Origin: Pontibacter silvestris
GTDB lineage: Bacteria; Bacteroidota; Bacteroidia; Cytophagales; Hymenobacteraceae
Length of the DNA: 64,000 nucleotides
Reading direction: 5' to 3'
Assembly (NCBI RefSeq): GCF_020907275.1
Contig: NZ_JAJJWI010000004.1
Span: 1-64,000, forward strand
Shown: piece after piece, positions 18,047-25,037 of the stretch
How positions within the stretch are numbered: position 1 is the stretch's first letter
Layout: each line of letters begins with the position of its first letter
The notes under the pieces: model-generated
Told to the model about the DNA's origin: nothing
Seen by the model: only the letters and a program-made list of their open reading frames with translations
Database searches by the model: none
Program-made: the position numbers and the translations under genes

Positions 18047-18149
18047 ACAGGCGCTCAGAAAGTAATAAGCAAAAGTAAATATTTAATTACGAATTATGAG
18101 CCTATATTGATGAATGTGTAGGTCTGATAAGACAAGCAGATACCAAGCT

Positions 18150-18536
18150 TTACGTGTGCTTTGCCAGGTTAAGGAAGGATATCACATAAGGTACAAAGAT
18201 GATAAGCCCTACAATAGCAACGGCAATGGACGCGGCTAGTACCGCACCAGCGGCTAAATCTTTGGCTTTTCCTGCCAGGGGATTATATGCAGGAGAAACT
18301 AAGTTTACAACAGTCTCAATGGCTGTGTTAAAAACTTCAGCTGTAAATACTAAGCCAATACAACCAATTAGCAGACACCACTCTGTCTTTGTCACATCAA
18401 AAAAGAAACCTGCTCCTACTACTCCTAAAGTAGAAAGCACGTGCAAACGCATGTGCGGCTCAGACCTTACGGCAGAGTTCAAGCCCCTGAAGGCAAACTT
18501 AAAGCTGTTGTAGCGTTTTTTGAAGTAGGTCTGCAA
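18150..18536 (-). CDS. dgkA: Diacylglycerol kinase family protein
   Basis: A 128-residue integral membrane kinase of the DgkA/UndK family with three membrane segments. The active-site block EVFNTAIETVVN and the N-terminal FKFAFRGLNSAVRSEPHMRLH are conserved. It phosphorylates diacylglycerol or undecaprenol at the inner membrane. In Bacteroidota either substrate is possible. No operon partner is obvious. Confidence 0.93.
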   Translation of the reverse strand: MQTYFKKRYNSFKFAFRGLNSAVRSEPHMRLHVLSTLGVVGAGFFFDVTKTEWCLLIGCIGLVFTAEVFNTAIETVVNLVSPAYNPLAGKAKDLAAGAVLAASIAVAIVGLIIFVPYVISFLNLAKHT

Positions 18537-18653
18537 CCTTGTACAGTTATAGATTTAAAATATGAATGGTTATACTTAGCCGTGGCAGATGGAGTTAAGC
18601 TAAATTATATTTCATGAAACTTATTAGTTGCTGTAGTTCATCAATATTCTGAA

Positions 18654-19136
18654 TTACAGCTTACGGTACATAATATATGCGTCCACCAATCCTTTTTCAG
18701 CGTGATTAAAGCCTTCAGGTATAATGCCTACAATCTCAAAGCCTGCTTTTTGCCAGAGGTTTACTGCTGGTGTGTTTGTACTAACCACAATATTGAACTG
18801 CATGGCTTTAAAGCCTTGGCTTCTGAGCTCTTCCAGAGAGTGTTCCCATAGCCTCTTCCCTATTCCTTGCCCGTGTGCCTTCGGGTGCACCATATAAGAT
18901 CCGTTGGCAACATGGGAGCCTAAGTCGATCTGGTTTGGCTTTATGATGTATGTACCTAATATTTCATCATCCACTTCAGCAACATACGTATGCATGTAAG
19001 GAGCAAACCAATGTTTGGGTAAATCAGCTTTTGGTGTATCCGGCGAGAAGACGTAGGTATCTCCTGACTTTATCACTTCTCGAAAGATTTCCCACACAGC
19101 ATCCAAGTCTTCAGCTGTGGCTTTTTTAATAACCAT
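18654..19136 (-). CDS. GNAT family N-acetyltransferase
   Basis: A 160-residue GNAT enzyme. The start at 19136 (MVIKKATAEDLD) is preferred over the open frame extending to 19208, because the longer version would run into the msrA terminator. The acetyl-CoA loop is seen as HPKAHGQGIGKRLWEH, and the C-terminal block is AVNLWQKAGFEIVG. The substrate is unknown; phosphinothricin-type and L-amino acid acetyltransferases look similar. Confidence 0.9.
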   Translation of the reverse strand: MVIKKATAEDLDAVWEIFREVIKSGDTYVFSPDTPKADLPKHWFAPYMHTYVAEVDDEILGTYIIKPNQIDLGSHVANGSYMVHPKAHGQGIGKRLWEHSLEELRSQGFKAMQFNIVVSTNTPAVNLWQKAGFEIVGIIPEGFNHAEKGLVDAYIMYRKL

Positions 19137-19184
19137 AGGTTTTATTAAAAGAACATTAATATAAGAAAACGACTGTAAAAAATT

Positions 19185-19235
19185 GCTTATAAAGCAGCAG
19201 AGCCGCAACTTTTGCGGCTCTGCTGCTTTATAAGC
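19185..19235 (-). terminator. Long hairpin terminator after msrA
   Basis: A 24-bp perfect stem with a 3-nt loop, GC-rich at the core (GCAGCAGAGCCGCAA), sits 13 bp past the msrA stop codon and before the GNAT gene. It is the strongest terminator in the first third of the window. Confidence 0.92.
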
Positions 19236-19247
19236 TAAAGTCTCAGG

Positions 19248-19793
19248 TTAATTGTCTGTATATTCTGACTTCAATTTATGGCCGAATACTTTTCTGAACT
19301 TGTCTACTTTCGGGCGTATCACAAAGCTGCAGTAGGGTTGCTGCCCGTTGTTCTCAAAGTAATTCTGGTGATAGTTCTCCGCCGGATAATAATTTGTAAG
19401 TGGTTCTATGGCCGTAACAATAGGATCATTAAAAGCCCCGGATGCATCTAATTCCTGCTTATATTTCTCCGCTAGCTGCTTTTGCTCTTCGTTATGGTAG
19501 AAAATAACGGAGCGGTATTGCGGGCCCACGTCATTTCCCTGTCGGTTTAAAGTGGTAGGGTCATGGGTTTCCCAGAACACTTCCAGTAGCTCTTCAAAGC
19601 TTATTTTCTGCGGATCGTATGTGATTTGGAGCACTTCAGCATGCCCTGTAGTTCCTGTGCAAACCTGCTTATAACTAGGGTTTTCCACATGGCCTCCTGC
19701 ATAGCCTGATGCCACTTTTTCTACTCCTTCTAATTGTTGAAAAACTGCCTCTGTGCACCAGAAGCATCCGTTACCAAATGTTGCTATTTCCAT
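19248..19793 (-). CDS. msrA: Peptide-methionine (S)-S-oxide reductase MsrA
   Basis: A 181-residue standard MsrA. The start at 19793 puts catalytic Cys10 in GNGCFWCTEAVF close to the N-terminus; the frame is open to 19826 but that segment is not conserved. Family blocks SGYAGG, GTTGHAEVLQITYDP and RQGNDVGPQYRS are intact. It reduces methionine S-sulfoxide in proteins using thioredoxin. It is the first of four sulfoxide-reductase-type genes in 2.4 kb, and is divergent from the second, variant MsrA. Confidence 0.96.
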   Translation of the reverse strand: MEIATFGNGCFWCTEAVFQQLEGVEKVASGYAGGHVENPSYKQVCTGTTGHAEVLQITYDPQKISFEELLEVFWETHDPTTLNRQGNDVGPQYRSVIFYHNEEQKQLAEKYKQELDASGAFNDPIVTAIEPLTNYYPAENYHQNYFENNGQQPYCSFVIRPKVDKFRKVFGHKLKSEYTDN

Positions 19794-20074
19794 ATTTATT
19801 TTTTGTTTGAATAAGGATGCTGGCATTAGTTTAACCAGTTCCTGATACCGCTACCATCTATGCCTTTGCTTGTTTGCCTGAACACCTCTTGAGGCTATCA
19901 ATATTGCGGTTTCCTAATTTAAAGATAACTCAAAAATCCCTTATGATTGCTATTGTCTGCTATACGTTTCGTAAACCAGAGTGGGTTGTTAAGCTATATA
20001 AGAACAAATTCAAAGCAGGATAGTTTGAAACATTTTGTTAGGAACTGACTGTTACTAACAAAACAATCAGACGA

Positions 20075-20761
20075 ATGACAAAGGCAGCAGACACTCATAA
20101 GCCTCTTATAGAGCAGAGCATTCCGAAAGATTTAGAAACGGCAACCTTTGCTATGGGTTGTTTCTGGCGCCCAGATGCACTATTCGGAAGCATCGAAGGC
20201 GTTGTGCGAACCCGGGTAGGTTATACAGGAGGTACTACAGAAAATCCGACCTACTGGATGCTGGCAGATCATATTGAAACCGTTCAGATAGATTATGACC
20301 CTGCTGTGACAGAGTACAGAGCCTTACTAAATATATTTTTCTCCAGCCACAAGGCTACACAGGAGGCGTGGAAACGGCAGTATATGTCCGCTGTGTTTTT
20401 CCATAATCGGGAGCAGGAAGGATTGGTTTACCAGGCAAAAAAGAACCTTGAAGCACAATCAGGAAGTAAAGTTTATACTACTATTTACCCTTACAGGCAG
20501 TTTTATCTGGCAGAAGATCGGCATCAGAAATATAAACTACAGCGCCGACTTACTTTGATGAGGGAGTTTAGGAGTATGTATCCGGATATGATGAGTTTCA
20601 TTAATTCTACAGCCGCAGCACGTGTAAACGGCTACCTGTATGGCTACGGCAACAGAGAGCGCTTACAGCAAGAAATCAATAGCTTTGGCTTATCTGCTAC
20701 TGCCCAGGACATGTTGTTAGATAAATTGGAAGTGCCTAGAGTGATTAACTGTGGTAGTTAG
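20075..20761 (+). CDS. Divergent MsrA-like protein
   Basis: A 228-residue protein with MsrA fold and catalytic Cys29 in MGCFWRPDALF. The usual Glu after the Cys motif is replaced by Asp. The substrate-binding GHAEV block reads DHIETVQIDYDP, and the DPTTLNRQG loop is missing (SHKATQEAWKRQYMS). It has a C-terminal extension of about 40 residues (GYLYGYGNRERLQQE). The substrate preference may differ from canonical MsrA. It is transcribed divergently from msrA and converges on the MsrB-like gene. Confidence 0.88.
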   Translation: MTKAADTHKPLIEQSIPKDLETATFAMGCFWRPDALFGSIEGVVRTRVGYTGGTTENPTYWMLADHIETVQIDYDPAVTEYRALLNIFFSSHKATQEAWKRQYMSAVFFHNREQEGLVYQAKKNLEAQSGSKVYTTIYPYRQFYLAEDRHQKYKLQRRLTLMREFRSMYPDMMSFINSTAAARVNGYLYGYGNRERLQQEINSFGLSATAQDMLLDKLEVPRVINCGS

Positions 20762-20785
20762 CATAATTCCCAAAGTGCACTTACA

Positions 20786-21118
20786 TTACCTTTGGCTATT
20801 GTTCTCTTCAAGCTTAAGGGAATCTGCATTAATACAGTATCTGACATTAGTTGGAGTCCTGCTGTCTTCAAACAAATGGCCCAAGTGTTGCTTGCACTGG
20901 CTACACAGTAGTTGAACCCGATGCCGACCATAGGTATCCAGCGGGTTCTGTTGTACATTATCTCCAACGTGCGCCCAAAAGCTGGGAAAGCCAGAACCGA
21001 CATGAAACTTCTTTTCTGCCTCAAACAACACACTTCCACAACGGGAGCATGCGTAAACTTTGTGCTGCTCTTCCGGGTTTTGTTGTTTTGGAAGTTGTAT
21101 CTTCTGGTTTCTGACCAT
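20786..21118 (-). CDS. MsrB-like methionine-R-sulfoxide reductase
   Basis: A 110-residue compact MsrB. Zinc ligands are C24/C27 (CSRC) and C72/C75 (CSQC); the catalytic Cys95 is in VRYCINADSL. The resolving Cys seen in the paralogue at 21605 (C63) is absent at the equivalent position (VGSGFPSFW), so it may be recycled directly by thioredoxin or glutathione. The stop lies 25 bp from the convergent divergent-MsrA gene. It is likely in one transcript with or next to the other msrB gene, though a terminator-like hairpin at 21171 lies between them. Confidence 0.9.
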   Translation of the reverse strand: MVRNQKIQLPKQQNPEEQHKVYACSRCGSVLFEAEKKFHVGSGFPSFWAHVGDNVQQNPLDTYGRHRVQLLCSQCKQHLGHLFEDSRTPTNVRYCINADSLKLEENNSQR

Positions 21119-21170
21119 ACCTTAATATTGAAAGAGCGTAGAAGTTTAAAGAAGGTTTACAGTTAATAAA

Positions 21171-21198
21171 AAAGCAGATGCTTCTTTACATCTGCTTT
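21171..21198 (-). terminator. Hairpin terminator after msrB
   Basis: A 10-bp stem (AAAGCAGATG and complement) followed on the minus strand by a T-run lies 12 bp past the stop codon of the msrB gene at 21210. Confidence 0.85.
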
Positions 21199-21209
21199 CT
21201 ACTGCTAGG

Positions 21210-21605
21210 TTATTTCTCTAGTTCTTCTGCTGGCACAAACTGCAATGAGAGTGAGTTTACGCAGTGGCGCAGGTTTTTTGGTGTCAGGTACTCACCTTTG
21301 AATACGTGGCCTAAATGTCCTCCGCAGTTGGCACAAACAATTTCTGTTCTTCTGCCATCAGCATCAGGTATGCGCTCTACAGCTCCTGGTATCTCATCAT
21401 CAAAGCTTGGCCACCCACAGTGCGATTCAAATTTAGACTCAGATGTATAAAGTGGCGCATTGCAGCGTTTACACAGGTATATACCTTCAGCTTTATGGGA
21501 ATCATACTTACCTGTACCCGGATACTCTGTTCCTTTATGAACTATAATTCTTTCTTCGTCTCTGGTTAGTTGATTATATTCTGATGGATCTTTCGCTACT
21601 TTCAT
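21210..21605 (-). CDS. msrB: Peptide-methionine (R)-S-oxide reductase MsrB
   Basis: A 131-residue classical MsrB. Zinc cysteines C45/C48 and C91/C94, resolving Cys63 in ESHCGWPSF, and catalytic Cys115 in [10 protein letters not shown]. It reduces the R-sulfoxide of methionine with thioredoxin. It has its own terminator (21171-21198). Together with msrA it gives the full S/R repair pair. Confidence 0.96.
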   Translation of the reverse strand: MKVAKDPSEYNQLTRDEERIIVHKGTEYPGTGKYDSHKAEGIYLCKRCNAPLYTSESKFESHCGWPSFDDEIPGAVERIPDADGRRTEIVCANCGGHLGHVFKGEYLTPKNLRHCVNSLSLQFVPAEELEK

Positions 21606-21705
21606 ATTACTGTTCTGTTTTTTTCTTTTATACGTGTACTTGTATAAACAAATAATAGGCCGAAAGGGTTTGGAATGACGAAGTGTCGGAAGCGTAACTG
21701 AATAT

Positions 21706-21915
21706 CTAGGCTTTCTTCAAGTACATGGTTTTAAGCACCACTTGGCTCTTCCCTATTCTGCATTCTACTTCTTCCGGGCTGTTTGTCAGGCGGATGTTTT
21801 TTATTACATTGCCTCTTTTCAGGGTTGTAGGCATGCCTTTTACCTTCAGGTCCTTTACTACATGCACAGAGTCTCCGTCTTGCTAGATGTTGCCGTTGCT
21901 GTCTTTTACGTCCAT
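21706..21915 (-). pseudogene. PhnA-domain protein gene broken by in-frame TAG
   Basis: Reading the minus strand from ATG at 21915 gives a 69-residue PhnA/YjdM-like domain (the short alkylphosphonate-utilisation family): MDVKDSNGNI, then TAG at 21883-21885, then QDGDSVHVVKDLKVKGMP and [10 protein letters not shown]. The frame is otherwise intact to a normal TAG stop at 21706. The family usually has a Leu codon at the TAG position, so a single TTG-to-TAG change would explain it. It could be a recent nonsense mutation or a sequence error. The family's true function is not phosphonate breakdown in general. Confidence 0.8.
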
Positions 21916-21999
21916 TGTTTTGCTATTTAGAGCGCCAAAGGTAGCAAACTTCTAAAGAATGCTTGTGGGTAAACTCAGAGCAGAAGATAGTATGCTCCT

Positions 22000-22280
22000 T
22001 TACAAGCAACTGCAGCCAAACAGGCCTTCCTCTGCATACCATAAATGAATTATATTATTACCCATTTGCATAACTGATCCTCTTGATGGTGTGTCTAAAG
22101 TATTGTTCAGCGTAAAAGTATCTGCGTAGGTAAAATAAAGGCCTTCAACTTCCTCCAGAGCAGCATATTAAAAGAAGATGCTGTTATCTCCTTTAAATCT
22201 TTAGCCTCACCCGCTTGTTTACAAGAAACTGTGTCGGGCAAAATCAGGAACAGAGAAAGGTATTTGTAGTGCTGTTTCAT
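22000..22280 (-). pseudogene. Frameshifted small lipoprotein remnant
   Basis: From ATG at 22280 the minus strand gives a lipoprotein-like signal (LSLFLILPDTVSC) that runs on to about codon 38. Coherent coding then continues in another frame (EEVEGLYFTYADTF, then MQMGNNIIHLWYAEEG) up to a stop at 22000. The total length is one base short of a whole number of codons, consistent with a single-base deletion. The family was not recognised. Confidence 0.45.
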
Positions 22281-22680
22281 ATTTTATCTGTTAAAGATTA
22301 TGCGGCAGTTGTAACTCCTTTTTTATTTATGGCAAGTCAACTTCAATAACAGAAATATAGCTAAAAACAACGTTAAAATGTTTGTAGAACCTTTCTGACA
22401 TCAATGATTCACTTCTAAAACTATGCGCTATGAAAATGCAGCACTATTTATTTTTTAGGAATCTTTTTGGCGTTCAGTAATAGCTGTCTTATCAATGGCT
22501 GAATAGACATTTACTATAGAGCTCTTAATACTTAAGTTAGCAGTCGCTAAGCCACAACTTAAATATTGGAACTATGGTTTAGCTATTATTGGCTTTTCAT
22601 TCTTGTTAGAGTTGAATGATAGGAAAAAGGTAATATAATATAATGTATTTACAGTAAGGATTTACTCCTCTCCGCACATG
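22281..22680. other. Non-coding stretch with faint coding debris
   Basis: A 400-bp A/T-rich segment. On the plus strand an ATG at 22430 begins a signal-like peptide that is broken by a T-run frameshift near 22455 (continuing GIFLAFSNSCLINGE), perhaps a second lipoprotein stub. No other feature is visible. Confidence 0.35.
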
Positions 22681-22820
22681 CCGTAAGCTTGTGTACAGCG
22701 GTAACTTATAAAGAAGTATGGCAGCAAGTTAACAACTTGCAGAAGTACATAGGTAGGAAATGCCGTTTACAAACTGGCTGCAAAATATAGCCATAAGTTA
22801 CGCTATTGCCAAGCTTGCGG
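22681..22820. repeat. 140-bp imperfect inverted-repeat (MITE-like) element
   Basis: The ends are inverted copies: CCGTAAGCTTG at 22681 against CAAGCTTGCGG ending at 22820, and further in GTAACTTAT (22701-22709) against ATAAGTTAC (22793-22801). An inner perfect palindrome GCAAGTT-AAC-AACTTGC lies at 22724-22740. The whole segment could fold as one long hairpin. It ends 15 bp past the stop of the TIR-like gene. It has no open frame. MITE, attC-like site and structured RNA are all possible. Confidence 0.5.
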
Positions 22821-22834
22821 AGTGTGTGAATGAA

Positions 22835-23650
22835 CTAAAACGGTAGATCATCCTCCTCTACTTCATATAGCTTATAAAGTCTTTGCTCCTCTTTAAGAAG
22901 TATACTTAACCCATCTTGAGAAATTTTATATGCATAAAAGTCTTCACCACGTCCATCAATATCATTTTCTTTTTGGATTAGACCTAATTTTTCCAATTTG
23001 ATAGATGATATGTCAATTCTCGGATCCCTAATTTTTAAAGTTTCTTTGATATACCATAAATTTAACCCAGTTGGAGAGTCAGTTGCTGTTGCAATAAGTA
23101 CAGCTAAAAATTTAAAATCAATTTCAGATAAGTTTATGTTAGTGATATGAAAGTTAGGACTTGAAGCTTTGTAAGTATTAACAGTTTTTATCAAGCCCAA
23201 TGTTTCAATTTCCCTTTTCATAAGTGAACACGCAAAATTTAGAGCGGATGTAATATCTCCATCAGATCTTTTTGGTTCATAATCAGCAGTTGTTACTCCA
23301 AGTAGATCGGTAGGGAAGTGTAAATCAACATTCCTTGGTTTTACAATAAAGCTCCTTTGTTTACCGATAGTTCCAATAAATAGTCCAAGCTCAAAAATCA
23401 CGTTGTCTCTAACAACTTTCTCTTCAATATTTCTAATTGTTGCTATATCATCTTGAGAAAAAATGAAAGCTGCAAAATCAACAGAAGAAGCCTTTTCTAT
23501 TAGAGAATCAATAGTGTTGTTTGCTAGTTTAAATGTACCATTTCTCCAAATAGTAACTTCACATGAATGATCTAAATTCTCATTGATAGCATCAGCTATA
23601 CTTAAGCTTTCTGTTGAGCATCCAATAAACAACCTTGGCTTTCTTTCCAT
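22835..23650 (-). CDS. TIR-like (PF10137-type) nucleotide-binding protein with C-terminal winged helix
   Basis: A 271-residue protein (start MERKPRLFIG at 23650; the frame opens at 23686). Residues about 5-130 match the TIR-like domain family PF10137, whose members include CBASS Cap12 and Pycsar NADase effectors: FIGCSTESL start, EVTIWRNGTF, FSQDD, and RDNVIFELGLFIG with candidate catalytic Glu87. The C-terminal half (about 185-260) has a winged-helix-like pattern (FKFLAVLIATATDS, then KLEKLGLIQ and YKISQDG). No cyclase or other defence gene adjoins. It sits among gene fragments, so lateral acquisition is likely. A stand-alone anti-phage NADase is plausible but unproven. Confidence 0.82.
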   Translation of the reverse strand: MERKPRLFIGCSTESLSIADAINENLDHSCEVTIWRNGTFKLANNTIDSLIEKASSVDFAAFIFSQDDIATIRNIEEKVVRDNVIFELGLFIGTIGKQRSFIVKPRNVDLHFPTDLLGVTTADYEPKRSDGDITSALNFACSLMKREIETLGLIKTVNTYKASSPNFHITNINLSEIDFKFLAVLIATATDSPTGLNLWYIKETLKIRDPRIDISSIKLEKLGLIQKENDIDGRGEDFYAYKISQDGLSILLKEEQRLYKLYEVEEDDLPF

Positions 23651-23704
23651 CACGTCTAACATTAAGTAGAAGTATAAATATAGCAAAAGATGTAAAGAAT
23701 TGTA

Positions 23705-23893
23705 CTAAAAAAAGCAGCTCCTGCAAAAGCTGCTTTGCCTTTATCTACAATACAAGCAAAAGTCTTGTATCAAAATCTAACACTAATAATTACTTTTTCA
23801 AGCTGCCGATCATTTCTTCTGGCTTTACCCACTCGTCGAACTGCTCGTTGGTTAGCAGGCCAAAGTCGGTAGCTGCCTGGCGAAGTGTAGTGC
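23705..23893 (-). pseudogene. Displaced copy of fumC 3' end with its terminator
   Basis: This segment is a close copy of 30100-30281. From the stop at 23790 the minus strand encodes [19 protein letters not shown], then [14 protein letters not shown], matching the fumarase C-terminus with few changes. The coding parts are equal in length without gaps. The fumC terminator (AAAAGCAGCT hairpin, 23710-23736) is copied as well. Upstream of 23893 homology stops and an unrelated open stretch ([15 protein letters not shown]) is fused. It is not a functional enzyme. Confidence 0.88.
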
Positions 23894-24084
23894 TATCGAA
23901 AGCATACATCCCTGCATTTGGTAAAAACTTAGGAGTATCAGATAAATCTGATTGATTACTAATCCAAAGTTATGAAGGCTTTTTATTGACCCGGGCACAG
24001 CACCTCCTTAAAAAAGGAAAATTTTTTCCTGTAGCTATTCAGTTAGTAGATTCTTAAATACACAACTACCATTTAATTTATATT
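23894..24084. other. Junction region without a clear gene
   Basis: This stretch lies between the fumC fragment and the SusD remnant. On the minus strand it keeps an open frame of unknown origin near 23894-23945. The rest is A/T-rich, with no recognised coding or regulatory signal. Confidence 0.4.
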
Positions 24085-24887
24085 TCTAAATTTGCTTTCC
24101 AGCAAATCAGTACTTTAATCAATAGCGGTGCCGAGTTTATGGAGTCAAACGAGGATAATTTTCAGATGATGTTCTTAAATCAGCCACAAAGGCAAAACCC
24201 TATTGCCAGTATAGAAGGAGGACAATTTAGAAACCAATTTTTCCTAATCGTTTCATTGTTAATCTAATGAATGAAAAAGAAGATACAAGGCAACCCTCTT
24301 ATTTTGTGGCTTTCCCATACAACTCAGATTCCTATAAAGGGTCAACTGTACTGGACTTTGAGCCCTCCGCGCAATATTCAAGGTTACACAGTTATCTGAA
24401 GGGAACTCCATCGGCTGTGAGTCAAGAAATGATTAACGAAGACGGCAGCTTGGAAGGTGGTGCTACAACTTATGGCGGAGATGCCCCATCCAGGTTGTTG
24501 CTTTATTCAGAATATAATTTTATAAGAGCAGAAGCTGCCTTAAGATTAGGTGCATCGGGCAATGCTGAAACGTTCTTTCAAGAGGGAATAAAGGCTTCTA
24601 TGGCATATGCAGGGGTGCCTGCATATGTGGCTGAATTTGGCTCACTGGTAGGCACCGAAGAGGAGATGCTAGAGCAAATTATCAATCAAAAGTACATTGC
24701 AAACTTTGGTGTTCTCATGGAAAACTGGACTGACTGGAGAAGAGCGGGTTTTCCTGATATTACGCCTATTCCAACTCCTATAGCCGTTTATAATGAAGTT
24801 CCAAGATCTCTGTTTTATCCTTTTAATGAAGTAAGCAGCAATCCAAATATTGAGCAGAAGGAGTCTTTACAGGAAAGAGTTTTCTAG
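24085..24887 (+). pseudogene. Truncated, frameshifted SusD/RagB outer-membrane lipoprotein
   Basis: The C-terminal part of a SusD-like_2 nutrient-binding lipoprotein. Residues FAFQQISTLINSGAEF and MESNEDNFQMMF are read in one frame until a T-run near 24236. Coding then moves to another frame (PNRFIVNLMNEKEDTRQPSY) and continues through RAEAALRLGA and NWTDWRRAGFPD to LQERVF. The expected last residues W-D are cut by TAG in place of TGG. The N-terminal signal, lipobox and most TPR helices are absent, as is the SusC partner. A 206-residue frame from 24267 remains open but is not a whole gene. Confidence 0.85.
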
Positions 24888-25037
24888 GATGTTCGGCAGT
24901 AGATAAAAAGCTACTAAAAAGTCGGAGCAGCACTTTTATCTGACTTGTTTGTCCTCCCTATGAAAAAGTCACCTCAATACTTTTTGTCAAGTATATTTAA
25001 CCGACACAGGAATACCTGAATTTAAACGTTAACATTT

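Noticed and set aside
21706..21930. Plus-strand ORF opposite the PhnA remnant
   Set aside because: It is an antisense shadow; the minus strand matches a known family.
22681..22820. Classical integron attC site
   Set aside because: No RYYYAAC/GTTRRRY pair at the ends and no integrase; kept only as a folded repeat.
24267..24887. 206-residue frame as an intact SusD-like gene
   Set aside because: Upstream coding continues in another frame, there is no signal or lipobox, and the C-terminal Trp codon is a stop. It is a remnant.
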